Shown: piece after piece, positions 17,194 to 25,750 of the stretch
Layout: every line of letters begins with the position of its first letter
Position numbering within the stretch: position 1 is the first letter of the stretch
DNA from: Ignavibacteria bacterium
Lineage (GTDB): Bacteria; Bacteroidota; Ignavibacteria; Kapaibacteriales; Kapaibacteriaceae
Assembly (NCBI GenBank): GCA_947495975.1
Contig: CANMBE010000010.1
Location: 33,730-97,729, forward strand
Length of the DNA stretch: 64,000 nt
Direction: 5' to 3'
Translations under genes and position numbers: made by a program
Notes under the pieces: model-generated
What the model saw: the letters and a program-made list of their open reading frames with translations, nothing else
Told to the model about the DNA's origin: nothing
Database searches by the model: none

Positions 17194-18324
17194 ATGAAGT
17201 TCTCAACCAAGGCAATCCATATTGGGCAGGAGCCTGACGAGCTCACAGGCGCCGTTACCGTTCCGCTGTATCAGACATCAACGTATGCCCAAGTAGAGAT
17301 TGGCAAGCACAAAGGCTTTGAGTATGCAAGAACGCAGAATCCAACACGATTTGCTTGGGAAGATAATCTAGCTGCCATGGAAGGTGGCTCTCATGCCTTT
17401 GCCTTTGGAAGTGGTTCTGCGGCCGTTGATACGGTCATGCGACTGTTGAATTCCGGTGACCACGTTATAATGGCCGAGGACATGTACGGTGGCACCTTCC
17501 GCCTAACAAGCAAGGTCCTCACACGGTTTGGTATAACGTTTAGCTACGTTGATATGCGGGACGCATCAAACATCGAAGCAGCCATTCAACCAAATACGCG
17601 AATGATCTTCACAGAGACACCAACCAACCCGATGATGACCATCACGGACTTGGCCGCAGTGGCAGAGATCGCACGTGCGCATGGCGCTTTGATGGTGGTT
17701 GATAATACATTTGCATCGCCATACTTTCAACGTCCACTTGAACGTGGCGCCCATATCGTTGTGCATTCGGCTACAAAATATTTAGGCGGTCACAGCGACC
17801 TTGTGAGCGGCATTGTGGCCACAAATGACGAAGGCCTAGCTGAGCAGCTGAAGTTCCTTCAGAACGCCGTGGGCGCTGTGCCAGGCCCCTTTGAATGCTG
17901 GCTCTTGTTACGTTCTTCCAAGACCCTCGCAGTGCGCATGGATCGTCATGCTTTTAACGCTCAACGCATTGCAGAATATTGCGAACAGCATGCGCAGATT
18001 CAGAAGACCTATTACCCTGGGTTACCGTCGCACCCACAGCACAACATAGCCGCAAAGCAAATGTCGGGCTATGGAGGCATGATCTCCATTGAACTCGGAT
18101 CCCTCGAGCGCGCTAAGGAGGTAACGAAGAAGTTCAAACTCTTTACCCTTGCTGAATCACTTGGTGGCGTAGAATCTCTTGTTTGCCACCCTGTGAGCAT
18201 GACGCATGGCTCAATCCCAAAAGAACAACGCGAGCGCCTCGGAGTAACGGACGGCCTCATCCGCCTCTCGTGTGGCATTGAGGATGTAGAGGACTTGTTG
18301 GAGGATTTGGAGGGGGCTTTGTAG
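17194..18324 (+). CDS. Cystathionine gamma-synthase / gamma-lyase family PLP enzyme
   Basis: The 376-residue protein is a Cys/Met-metabolism PLP-dependent enzyme. It has QTSTYAQ, EYARTQNPTR, AFGSGSAAVDTV (cofactor phosphate), DNTFASPYFQRPLERGAHIVVHSATKYLGGHSDLVSG with the PLP lysine in SATKYLGGH (about 203), and SLGGVESLVCHPVSMTH near the C-terminus. Family members either make cystathionine from O-acylhomoserine and cysteine or cleave it; sequence alone does not separate these here. GGTGG precedes the ATG. It is alone between a terminator and a convergent gene. Confidence 0.9.
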   Translation: MKFSTKAIHIGQEPDELTGAVTVPLYQTSTYAQVEIGKHKGFEYARTQNPTRFAWEDNLAAMEGGSHAFAFGSGSAAVDTVMRLLNSGDHVIMAEDMYGGTFRLTSKVLTRFGITFSYVDMRDASNIEAAIQPNTRMIFTETPTNPMMTITDLAAVAEIARAHGALMVVDNTFASPYFQRPLERGAHIVVHSATKYLGGHSDLVSGIVATNDEGLAEQLKFLQNAVGAVPGPFECWLLLRSSKTLAVRMDRHAFNAQRIAEYCEQHAQIQKTYYPGLPSHPQHNIAAKQMSGYGGMISIELGSLERAKEVTKKFKLFTLAESLGGVESLVCHPVSMTHGSIPKEQRERLGVTDGLIRLSCGIEDVEDLLEDLEGAL

Positions 18325-18354
18325 CTTTTTACGCGCCTCGATAAAACACCTCAG

Positions 18355-18378
18355 ACTCGGTAGCACGCTATCGAGCGA
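18355..18378. repeat. REP-like palindrome copy (CACG loop)
   Basis: In the gap between the convergent 3' ends of the cystathionine enzyme and PaaN genes, CTCGGTAG-CACG-CTATCGAG forms an 8-bp hairpin (one G-T pair) with a CACG loop. The same core occurs at 26932-26961, 37224-37247 and near 43118. Confidence 0.5.
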
Positions 18379-18415
18379 CCATGGGTGTCATACCGTGTGT
18401 AGCGATGGACCTTCT

Positions 18416-20086
18416 CTACGCTTGCTTTCTTACGCCGATTACGTTGTAGCGGTTGGTTACGAATGACCAATCGGCAAAAGTTGCGTTGCCGGCGGGGTTA
18501 CATCCAGCACCGTGGAAGTCGCTGAAAGCTGCAGATTGATTTACCCACACAAAGCTGTTGAAGTTAAATGCAATGGGAGCACCAGCATTAACAACTGCAT
18601 CTTCCGCTTGCTGCATCAGTGCTTCATTTGTAGAATAGACAAGTACACTGAGAGCCCCTTGCTCATGAATGCTTTGAACAACTTCTGCTAATGACGATTC
18701 AAATGATTCTGTTGAGATAAGGAATGAGATTGGGCCGAACCATTCCTTTGTATAAACGTCGGCACGCCCAACATCTGTACCCAACAGGATTGGTGAGAAT
18801 GTACGTGCTTCATCAAACCCTGGCTGAGCAATGGCTTCGCTATCCCTAATAATCTGCAACTTAAGATCGCGCACTTCTTGTATGCGAAGTGCAGTTGCAG
18901 GATTTTGTATTGCTCCTAGTGTGGAGCCACCAGCTTTTTCATGGAACACGAGAGCATCAATCTTCTCCGACAGTTTTGATGCGACTTGCTCTACTGTCAC
19001 TCGCTCTCCGTTAACAAGCATTCCATCCTGGGCAATGAAGATGTTCTGTGGCGCAGTGCACATCTGACCTGAATATAGTGTGAGCGAGAATGCAAGGTTC
19101 TCGATCGATTTGTCGAGATCGTGTGTTGAATCAAGTATCACACAATTCACACCGGCTTTTTCAGTAAATACTGTTTTGCCGCTTGCTGCACACTCTTGTT
19201 CTACGATTGTTCCAAAGTGCGGACCGCCTGTGTAATCAACAACACGAATCGCGGGATGTTGCAAGAGTTCAAGCGTGATTGGATGTGCAATGGTATCTAC
19301 ACCAAGCTGAATGATATTTGGGTTGAGACCAAGTGAAGAAAATATATCGCGGAGTTCCGCAATAAGAATTGCAATCGGATAGATAGCGCCTGGATGGGGC
19401 TTTACAATAACGCTGTTGCCCGTTGCAAGAGCAGCAAACATTCCAGGTACGGTGTTCCACACAGGAAACGTTGAGCAGCCAATGACAAGGTTAATGCCCT
19501 TTGGCACAATACGGTATGTCTTATTGATTGATACACTGATTTTTCCCATCGGCTTTGTCCAAAGGACGTTCTGCACAAACGAAGTTTGTGCAGCAAGCGC
19601 CATCGCTGTTGCCTCTAATGCACGGTCAAAGGCATGTGGGCCCGATGCCTGGAATGCCATCACAAAGCCTTGGCCTGTAGTATGCTGCGTGGCATAGCCG
19701 ATCTCAAAGAACTTCTGTGAGCCGCGCTCTAGAGCTTCAACAAGAATAGCCGCACGATCTTCAGGTGACAATGACTGCCATGCAGTCTGTGCATCTGAGG
19801 CACGCGCAACGAGCTCATCAACACCTATTTGCGGATAGCTAATATCAAGAGGAAAACCATACGGTGACTTTTCTTCACCGACCCATTTTTCTTCAGGAGA
19901 GATACGGTCAAATTTTTTGTGTAGCTGACCTTGAAAAGCTGCAAGACCATCATCGTTTGCAGTCTCTCCATAAATCTTTCCACTCGGCGGCTCAGGCCAA
20001 TGCGCATGAAACGTGCGTTCAGAGTTGGCTTTGATAGCTGCGCCTAGTGTTTCACCATGTGCTGCGCGTAGGTCTGCGATGGTCAT
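18416..20086 (-). CDS. paaN: PaaN-family aldehyde dehydrogenase (phenylacetate degradation type)
   Basis: The 556-residue protein matches the PaaN_2-type family: it opens TIADLRAAHGETLGAAIKAN, has CSTFPVWNTVPGMFAALATGNSVIVKPHPGAI (NAD-binding part), a TGGPHFGTIVEQE segment, FTEKAGVNCVILDS (general-base-like glutamate) and the catalytic cysteine in LTLYSGQMCTAPQNIF (about residue 340). It ends FHGAGCNPAGNATFADWSFVTNRYNVIGVRK. There is no C-terminal MaoC hydratase domain, so it is the dehydrogenase-only form. No other paa gene is in the window, so a phenylacetate role is inferred from family only. Confidence 0.85.
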   Translation of the reverse strand: MTIADLRAAHGETLGAAIKANSERTFHAHWPEPPSGKIYGETANDDGLAAFQGQLHKKFDRISPEEKWVGEEKSPYGFPLDISYPQIGVDELVARASDAQTAWQSLSPEDRAAILVEALERGSQKFFEIGYATQHTTGQGFVMAFQASGPHAFDRALEATAMALAAQTSFVQNVLWTKPMGKISVSINKTYRIVPKGINLVIGCSTFPVWNTVPGMFAALATGNSVIVKPHPGAIYPIAILIAELRDIFSSLGLNPNIIQLGVDTIAHPITLELLQHPAIRVVDYTGGPHFGTIVEQECAASGKTVFTEKAGVNCVILDSTHDLDKSIENLAFSLTLYSGQMCTAPQNIFIAQDGMLVNGERVTVEQVASKLSEKIDALVFHEKAGGSTLGAIQNPATALRIQEVRDLKLQIIRDSEAIAQPGFDEARTFSPILLGTDVGRADVYTKEWFGPISFLISTESFESSLAEVVQSIHEQGALSVLVYSTNEALMQQAEDAVVNAGAPIAFNFNSFVWVNQSAAFSDFHGAGCNPAGNATFADWSFVTNRYNVIGVRKQA

Positions 20087-20150
20087 GTTGGGTTCTCGTT
20101 TTAGGTGTAGACCACAAAACTACCACCAACAATCAAATGCATCGTATGTC

Positions 20151-21671
20151 TTATTCCCCAGCGTCGAGGCGAGCCTTGTCCACAGATGCCTTGCCCACGT
20201 TATAACCCTGCGTTAAGCCAACTTCGCAGTCAACACGCACGTGAATCCGTGAATATATTCGGCTGTTTGCAGCTTCCACGGCCATGGCGCGTAACTCATT
20301 TTCTGAAGCTGGGAAGAAGTATGACAACACTTCTGCCGATGCACCACTGAAACTGCTGTGACCGCTCGAATAGCCCGGGAAGTTTGGTAGGCCGGCGCTC
20401 ATAGAAACTGTTGGGTCAATGGTACATGGACGAGCAGTGAAATATTTATACTTCGTATACCAACATGCCACTGCTGCATCGTGCAACGCGCATGCAACGT
20501 ATGCATGTACGCGAGCAGATCGTACGGCGCTGAAGTTGGCGCTTCGAGAACGGTCCTCAGCAATCTTCATCCACACACCAGGAGGGCCTTCTGTTCCGCC
20601 CCCTGCTTCCCAATAGTTTGCAATACGAACCTGATCTCGCGTGCGGTTCTTAGCAAGTTGACGCATTTCATTCATTTCGGCTTGGAACTTCGGATCAGAT
20701 TCAGAAGGGGGCGGCCCTGGGTTAAGGGCTGCTGCACTTGAAATATTCCATGGCAACACATCGCCACCTAATGGATGAAGCGGTGGACGTGCTGGAGATT
20801 CAACACTCTTCCATTTTGGCCATGTTGTAACGAGCGCTGCTTCTCTTAGCTTCCACGCAGGTTGATTGTCGGCATCTGACCACTTATCTGCAGTAGCGCG
20901 CGCTTTCAACTTTGTTACGATAAACATGGCAAGTGAATCGCCTGCCGCAACATCACTTGGACGAGCTACTCCAGCCCAGATCCGCGATTGTGTAGCATCT
21001 GTATAGAGTGCCTCCATCGCAGCGCGCTCACCTGGATACAGCAGAACAATAACTTCTACCGCAACGCGAGCAATAATTGCATCTTCATTTGGATACGATG
21101 GTAGGTTGGTCTTTGGCGCTAAGGTTTGAATTGATGGGTCCACCACATACGGAGCCAGACGTCTGGCCGCATACTTTGCGCGCCATGCATGAATGAGTCC
21201 GTCATATGTGCCTACTTCAATCAACGAAAACATTCTTGATGCAAAAGGCGGACTGGCAAGGGGCTTTGCAGGGTCAGGCAAAAAACGTCCAGTAAATGTT
21301 CCATCAGGATTGCGCTCTGCCGCAGGCGTGATATTATACTTGACAACCATCTTCCGAGCGATGGTACTCCACTCCTGTACCGCCCCCTGATTCCATCTCC
21401 GAATTGACGTGCGCTGAGCGTCGGTGCGCCCTGCAACTGCAGTGCGCACTGCATCCAAACCTTCATCATTTGCTGGAGCGGTCGGTATGACATTTGCGGG
21501 CACGTCAACGACAAGAATTGGCGTCCAGGCAATAGCGCTGCTGTCCTGTGACGTTGGTGTAAGCTCAGCTATGAAGGGTGTATCAATTGGTCCATCACAC
21601 GAAACAACACAGAGCGATGTTATACAAACGCCAATGATCAATCGAAGAAGAGTAGTTGTTTTATTATTCAT
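20151..21671 (-). CDS. PAP2 / vanadium haloperoxidase-superfamily lipoprotein
   Basis: The 506-residue protein has a lipoprotein signal (lipobox-like LCVVSC near residue 25). Its C-terminal third carries the PAP2 triad: KYKYFTARP, FPGYSSGHSSFSGA (variant PSGH) and SRIYSRIHVRVDCEVG (SRxHxxxD). These residues bind phosphate or vanadate in acid phosphatases and haloperoxidases; the length and HxxxD spacing fit the vanadium-dependent haloperoxidase-like group, but activity cannot be read off. Three ATGs lie close together; 21671 is 6 bases after GAGG. It begins 8 bases after the stop of the upstream OMP gene, so the two form an operon. Confidence 0.8.
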   Translation of the reverse strand: MNNKTTTLLRLIIGVCITSLCVVSCDGPIDTPFIAELTPTSQDSSAIAWTPILVVDVPANVIPTAPANDEGLDAVRTAVAGRTDAQRTSIRRWNQGAVQEWSTIARKMVVKYNITPAAERNPDGTFTGRFLPDPAKPLASPPFASRMFSLIEVGTYDGLIHAWRAKYAARRLAPYVVDPSIQTLAPKTNLPSYPNEDAIIARVAVEVIVLLYPGERAAMEALYTDATQSRIWAGVARPSDVAAGDSLAMFIVTKLKARATADKWSDADNQPAWKLREAALVTTWPKWKSVESPARPPLHPLGGDVLPWNISSAAALNPGPPPSESDPKFQAEMNEMRQLAKNRTRDQVRIANYWEAGGGTEGPPGVWMKIAEDRSRSANFSAVRSARVHAYVACALHDAAVACWYTKYKYFTARPCTIDPTVSMSAGLPNFPGYSSGHSSFSGASAEVLSYFFPASENELRAMAVEAANSRIYSRIHVRVDCEVGLTQGYNVGKASVDKARLDAGE

Positions 21672-21679
21672 GTTCATCC

Positions 21680-22558
21680 TCATAGCGAAATTCCATTCCA
21701 AATTGGCAAGTCACATGCCACGCCTAATGTGAACCGTGTAGAGTGACCCACGTTGCGCGCGGCCAGTGTACCCATTGCTCCAACAATCACACTGATCTCG
21801 CTGAATACGCGATATGCCAGCGTTGCACCAACACGTGTATATGATTGCGCGTTGGATGGGAATGGTACACCCGGACCAATGTTTGTGCCCGATTGTGCAA
21901 CTACATTTTGCAGCCATACATCGGTGTACCATAGTGAGCTTCCCCATCCAATGCGTCCAATAGATTCAAACGCATCAGGTACGTCCACAACAAAACCACG
22001 ATCAAGCGCCACAGTTCCTCTGGCCATGTATCCAATTCCAGCCATCATAAATAGACCGTGGTTCGTGGTGTATTGAGCCACAATTCGGCCATCTATGCCA
22101 GTTGCTTGGTGACCAATGGTAACAGGCGAATCGGGTACATAGTTTGAAATTGGAGTTGTGAACACTCCGCCAACGATCAGATCAAGCCGCGATTCATCGA
22201 TGTAGAGTGATAGTGGACGAATCTTTAGTCCAGCCTGCAAGTCTTGCATTCCACTAACAGTCTCCCATAGACCTCCAGTTGACGAAGCAGATACATAGGG
22301 CACATTCACAACTATATCAAGCCAGTCCGTGATACCGGCACCCAGATAGAGTGTAACTCCACTCATTGTAATCTGGCCTAGCTGTGGATTGTTGGTCTGC
22401 TGCTGCCCAACATAATATCTGGTGTATGCCTCGGTAAAGCCGTTAAGAGCCGCAGCAGTTTTGCCCTTGCCCTGCATCCAACCACTCACAAGACCTTGCG
22501 AGTGAGCAATGGAAGAGGCTAATAAGAGCACCAGCACGAGAGTAGAGATTATCTTCAT
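21680..22558 (-). CDS. Outer-membrane beta-barrel (transporter-like) protein
   Basis: The 292-residue protein has a signal peptide (MKIISTLVLVLLLASSIAHS-Q) followed by alternating amphipathic strands with aromatic girdles (YLGAGITDWLDIVVNVPYVSA, LKIRPLSLYI, RVGATLAYRVFSEISVIVGAMG). The pattern resembles MetA-pathway/'transporter' barrels of Gram-negative bacteria. I start at 22558 because the 23 codons upstream lack a leader-like composition. It is divergent from the HTH gene and operonic with the PAP2 lipoprotein, which suggests a shared envelope function of unknown substrate. Confidence 0.7.
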   Translation of the reverse strand: MKIISTLVLVLLLASSIAHSQGLVSGWMQGKGKTAAALNGFTEAYTRYYVGQQQTNNPQLGQITMSGVTLYLGAGITDWLDIVVNVPYVSASSTGGLWETVSGMQDLQAGLKIRPLSLYIDESRLDLIVGGVFTTPISNYVPDSPVTIGHQATGIDGRIVAQYTTNHGLFMMAGIGYMARGTVALDRGFVVDVPDAFESIGRIGWGSSLWYTDVWLQNVVAQSGTNIGPGVPFPSNAQSYTRVGATLAYRVFSEISVIVGAMGTLAARNVGHSTRFTLGVACDLPIWNGISL

Positions 22559-22625
22559 GTGCTCAACATAGGAGTGGCACACAAAACATCCTGTGTTTAG
22601 GAACATAAGTTCGTTATTTTGTGCC

Positions 22626-23117
22626 ATGTCTATCGCTATGCATGGTACAGTAATGGAGCGCCGGCGCCTCAGAGCGGCCCAGCTTTTTCAAAAAGGTTGG
22701 CGCATAACTGATATCGCACGAGTTCTCGATGTAAGCGCGCCAGCGGTAAGCCAGTGGATTGCAATCCTGCGGACAAAGGGTGAAGACGGCCTGATATCAA
22801 GGCCCCGTACTGGTGCTCCTCGCCGACTCTCAGCCCGCCATTCACTGATGCTGCAGGTTTTACTGAAGCAGCGTCCCCGTGTTCATGAGCTTGATGCCGA
22901 CGAGTGGAATCGCATGCTCGTGCAACGAGTTATCAAAAAGCTTTTTGGAATAACATATTCAGTCCAGCATTGCGGTCGTCTTCTGAAGACAGCAAAATCT
23001 TCCAAACAAGCGATTCCTCGTTTAACGAGACTTGAGTTAGACGATCTCCTGAAGAAAACCGATATTGCACGTATACGTACACGATTAGGCAAACGACATG
23101 TCAGAAGTTCCTACTGA
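22626..23117 (+). CDS. IS630-type helix-turn-helix protein without transposase domain
   Basis: The 163-residue protein carries an HTH (RLRAAQLFQKGWRITDIARVLDVSAPAVSQWIAILRTKGEDGLISRPRTGAPRRLS) and a winged-helix part (WNRMLVQRVIKKLFGITYSVQHCGRLLKTAK), as in the N-terminal half of IS630-family transposases. The DDE catalytic half is absent; instead the frame ends after a short charged tail and overlaps the next ATG by 20 bases. No inverted repeats are evident. It could be a domesticated DNA-binding regulator. Start uncertain among ATGs at 22626, 22638 and 22653; no clear Shine-Dalgarno. Confidence 0.65.
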   Translation: MSIAMHGTVMERRRLRAAQLFQKGWRITDIARVLDVSAPAVSQWIAILRTKGEDGLISRPRTGAPRRLSARHSLMLQVLLKQRPRVHELDADEWNRMLVQRVIKKLFGITYSVQHCGRLLKTAKSSKQAIPRLTRLELDDLLKKTDIARIRTRLGKRHVRSSY

Positions 23118-23391
23118 ACTCACCCAACTCGTTACAAGACTCGATGAAGTTCTTCGAATTGCGATAGATGCACAGAAGGCTGTTGCCGATAACGAAATTC
23201 GTCTTGCACAGTCACAAGAATTTCTCTCAGAGAATCAACGCTTTATCAGTGAAACACAGGCTGCGTTTTCAGCGCGCCTAACAGACATCGTTGGCAACCA
23301 ACATACGATTATCGGCAATCAGCAAACGATCATCGAGAATCAGAATATTATTGTTTCGTTTCTGAAGCTCATTGCTCACGGAGAAAGCTAA
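23098..23391 (+). CDS. Small coiled-coil protein with Asn-Gln-X-Thr-Ile-Ile repeats
   Basis: A 97-residue soluble protein with a long predicted helix (residues 1-75) and a striking end made of 7-residue repeats: GNQHTII, GNQQTII, ENQNIIV. It starts inside the 3' end of the HTH gene (20-base overlap) and ends 2 bases before the GTG of the TSUP permease, so all three are likely translated from one message. No enzymatic motif. A partner or oligomerisation factor for the HTH protein is inference. Confidence 0.65.
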   Translation: MSEVPTELTQLVTRLDEVLRIAIDAQKAVADNEIRLAQSQEFLSENQRFISETQAAFSARLTDIVGNQHTIIGNQQTIIENQNIIVSFLKLIAHGES

Positions 23392-23393
23392 TC

Positions 23394-24371
23394 GTGCGAG
23401 GTCTACGATTCTATCTCCCATACGCAACATTCGTTTTCATTGTACTGATCACCATCTACACAACAACGGATGTTTTTCCTGAGGTACTTGCCTCATGGCC
23501 TGCTGCTGTTGCAATGGTGTTTGGATCGTTCATTGGTGGTGCTAGTGCAGAAGGAGGTGGAGCGATAGCTTTTCCTGTCTTTACGTTGCTCTTCAAGATC
23601 GCACCGTCCTCGGCAAGGAATTTTTCGTTCGCTATTCAAAGCGTTGGTATGGTCTCTGCCTCATTGATGATCCTCGGTAGAGGCATACCGATTGAGAAGC
23701 GTGCTGTCTTCTATCCAGCTATTGGCGCTGTTTTTGGCCTGCTTCTTGGGACGTTTGGCGTGGTTCCACATCTTGATCCTACCACTACAAAGCTCTTCTT
23801 TGTTTCCCTCTGGATGTCTTTCGGGATTGGATTGTGGCGCGCAAATCGAAATGCATCTCGCATTGTGAAAAAGGGGCTGCCCCCTATCCTCACTCAGCGC
23901 GACATCTTTAATCTCATTGGTATTGGATTGTTGGGAGGCATTGTATCAGCGATATTCGGCAACGGGATCTGCATGGTTACGTTCTGCTTGCTAACGCTGT
24001 GGTATGGCATTGATGAGCGCATCGCAACACCAACGTCTGTTGTTCTCATGAGTGTGGTCACTGTCTGCGGTTTCTTTCTTCATGCCGTGGTGATCCAAGA
24101 CTTTGGTCCTATTGAGTATCACACATGGCTGGCTGCAGCTCCGGTGGTGGTGTTCTTTAGTCCACTCGGTGCATTCACGATTTCGTATTGGAAGAGACTT
24201 TCAATTGCACGCTTACTCTACGTTATCATCGCCGTGCAGCTCATTGGTGCTCTCTACGTTCTTGGGTTCACGATTCAGAATCTGATGTTCTGCTCTGCAG
24301 TCATTCTTATCGGTACGTTCTTGATGACTAAAATCGATAGGTCAGGGATCCAACAGGAATTGGCACCGTAG
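23394..24371 (+). CDS. TSUP (TauE/SafE) family membrane permease
   Basis: The 325-residue protein has 8-9 hydrophobic segments and the TSUP hallmark glycine-rich blocks: FGSFIGGASAEGGGAIAFPVFTLLF (about 43-68) and a second IGIGLLGGIVSAIFGNGICMVTFCLLTLWYGI (about 180-210), the two inverted halves. TSUP proteins export or import sulfite, sulfoacetate, thiosulfate or similar anions; the substrate here cannot be assigned. Translation starts at GTG (23394) with GGAGAAAG upstream. Its 3' end overlaps the convergent gene at 24328 by 44 bases. Confidence 0.85.
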   Translation: MRGLRFYLPYATFVFIVLITIYTTTDVFPEVLASWPAAVAMVFGSFIGGASAEGGGAIAFPVFTLLFKIAPSSARNFSFAIQSVGMVSASLMILGRGIPIEKRAVFYPAIGAVFGLLLGTFGVVPHLDPTTTKLFFVSLWMSFGIGLWRANRNASRIVKKGLPPILTQRDIFNLIGIGLLGGIVSAIFGNGICMVTFCLLTLWYGIDERIATPTSVVLMSVVTVCGFFLHAVVIQDFGPIEYHTWLAAAPVVVFFSPLGAFTISYWKRLSIARLLYVIIAVQLIGALYVLGFTIQNLMFCSAVILIGTFLMTKIDRSGIQQELAP

Positions 24372-25680
24372 AGTTTGCGCCAAAGACGAGACCCAGTGGA
24401 TTGAAGTCGAATTTGAGTTCTCCTCTTGGTCTGCCCTCCATTTCTGGTTTTGCCAAGAGGAGCCCTGTAGCAAATCCACCAGCAATACCTGTCCACGCCA
24501 CCACAGCGCCTACTCTGACATCCTCGGATAACACACCAACACCAAGACCAAGACCGATAAGTGCTCCCGCAAGTGTGCCAAGAAGTACAATCGTTCCGTC
24601 TTCGCCACGATAGTGTAGCCCCTTCACAAGTTCATTACCTAGAAGAAGTCCGCCTGCTGTTCCAACAATCCCAAGTCCTGAAACCAGCCGACTATCAATC
24701 TTTCCATCGAGCAATGCAACCATTACTACGTATGGGAGTGTAAGACCAAGGAGTCCAGAGGCGCTATAGACAGTTGCATCCGTGGGCGAAAAGTACTGGT
24801 TGCTTCCGATGATGGTACCAAGGATGATTCCTCCAGCGGCACCCGCAAGCGCAAGTCCTGATGAAAGTCGAATTCCTTCATTCGAAGTAAAACTGTGGTC
24901 AAGGATCGTTAAACCGAGAAGTCCACCGCAAACCATGGAATAGAACTCTGTGGTATTAATGACGCTTGCCTTGCCTTCTTTGATACCGGATTTGGAACCA
25001 ACAACGCAGCCAATCACGGTTTCTGAAACACCTGCAAGAATGGATAGTCCGAATCCTGTCTTTGGACCTAGATTTCCTCCAGCAACCAACCCTCCAATAA
25101 GCCAGCCGTGCATTGCGCCCTGGAACATACCGCCGAGTGCAAGTGAAGCAGCACCTTCGGTAACGCTCTCATTATTTGTAAGAAGTGCCGGTAGAAGAAA
25201 TCCAACACCTCCAGCGATGAGAAAGGTGGGCAAACTGAGCTCAGAATTATCCGTGCTACCTAACACCGCTGAGGCAGCAGAACCGTAGTAAAAGAGCGAC
25301 CACAGCGTGCTGCCCCACAATAATGCAGAACGTCCCCTCTGGTCCAGCACTCCCTCACCGGTGGCTGGGACTGCAGACCGTACTCGTATGCGCAGCGCCT
25401 TTATATCGGCTACTGTGAGCTGCTTGCGTTCGCGCTCAAGGTTTGCGCCTGCCATGCGCAGCACCTCTAGAACAAACGTACTGTCTGTTGTTTGAAAGAG
25501 TCGCGCCTCATTAAATGATGACGGCGAATCAAAGATCGCGAGGCGATCATTGATCTCCTTGGTGAGAACAAGCATGTTGCCTGCATCATCAAAAGGCACC
25601 TGTGTTTCAATCTGAGCAGACACTGGTGCAGATGCACACAAAAAGATCAGCAGACAGTGTATGGCGAGCAGCATTTTCAT
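24328..25680 (-). CDS. Secreted glycine-rich membrane protein of unknown function
   Basis: The 450-residue protein has a signal peptide (MKMLLAIHCLLIFLCASAPVSA), a ~100-residue soluble part, then about ten hydrophobic Gly-rich segments (LAGAAGGIILGTIIGS, GTAGGLLLGNELVKG, LGTLAGALIGLGLGVGVL) resembling glycine-zipper repeats. It ends in an aromatic strand SLTYRF, as outer-membrane proteins do. The start is after the terminator of ald; the longer open frame through that terminator is unlikely. I do not recognise the family. Confidence 0.6.
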   Translation of the reverse strand: MKMLLAIHCLLIFLCASAPVSAQIETQVPFDDAGNMLVLTKEINDRLAIFDSPSSFNEARLFQTTDSTFVLEVLRMAGANLERERKQLTVADIKALRIRVRSAVPATGEGVLDQRGRSALLWGSTLWSLFYYGSAASAVLGSTDNSELSLPTFLIAGGVGFLLPALLTNNESVTEGAASLALGGMFQGAMHGWLIGGLVAGGNLGPKTGFGLSILAGVSETVIGCVVGSKSGIKEGKASVINTTEFYSMVCGGLLGLTILDHSFTSNEGIRLSSGLALAGAAGGIILGTIIGSNQYFSPTDATVYSASGLLGLTLPYVVMVALLDGKIDSRLVSGLGIVGTAGGLLLGNELVKGLHYRGEDGTIVLLGTLAGALIGLGLGVGVLSEDVRVGAVVAWTGIAGGFATGLLLAKPEMEGRPRGELKFDFNPLGLVFGANSTVPIPVGSLTYRF

Positions 25681-25694
25681 ACCTGCAACCTGCA

Positions 25695-25722
25695 TAAAAA
25701 AAGGCCCCGATAAAGGGGCCCT
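25695..25722 (-). terminator. Intrinsic terminator of the alanine dehydrogenase gene
   Basis: Minus strand: GGCCCC / GGGGCC stem (25720-25703) around a 6-base loop, followed by TTTTTTT. Confidence 0.9.
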
Positions 25723-25750
25723 GTAATGATTCATCAATCTTTTTTTCGTG

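Noticed and set aside
23278..23355. Short tandem repeats in the coiled-coil gene as a possible CRISPR or VNTR
   Set aside because: The repeats are 21-base coding units giving NQxTII heptads; there are only three and no spacers.
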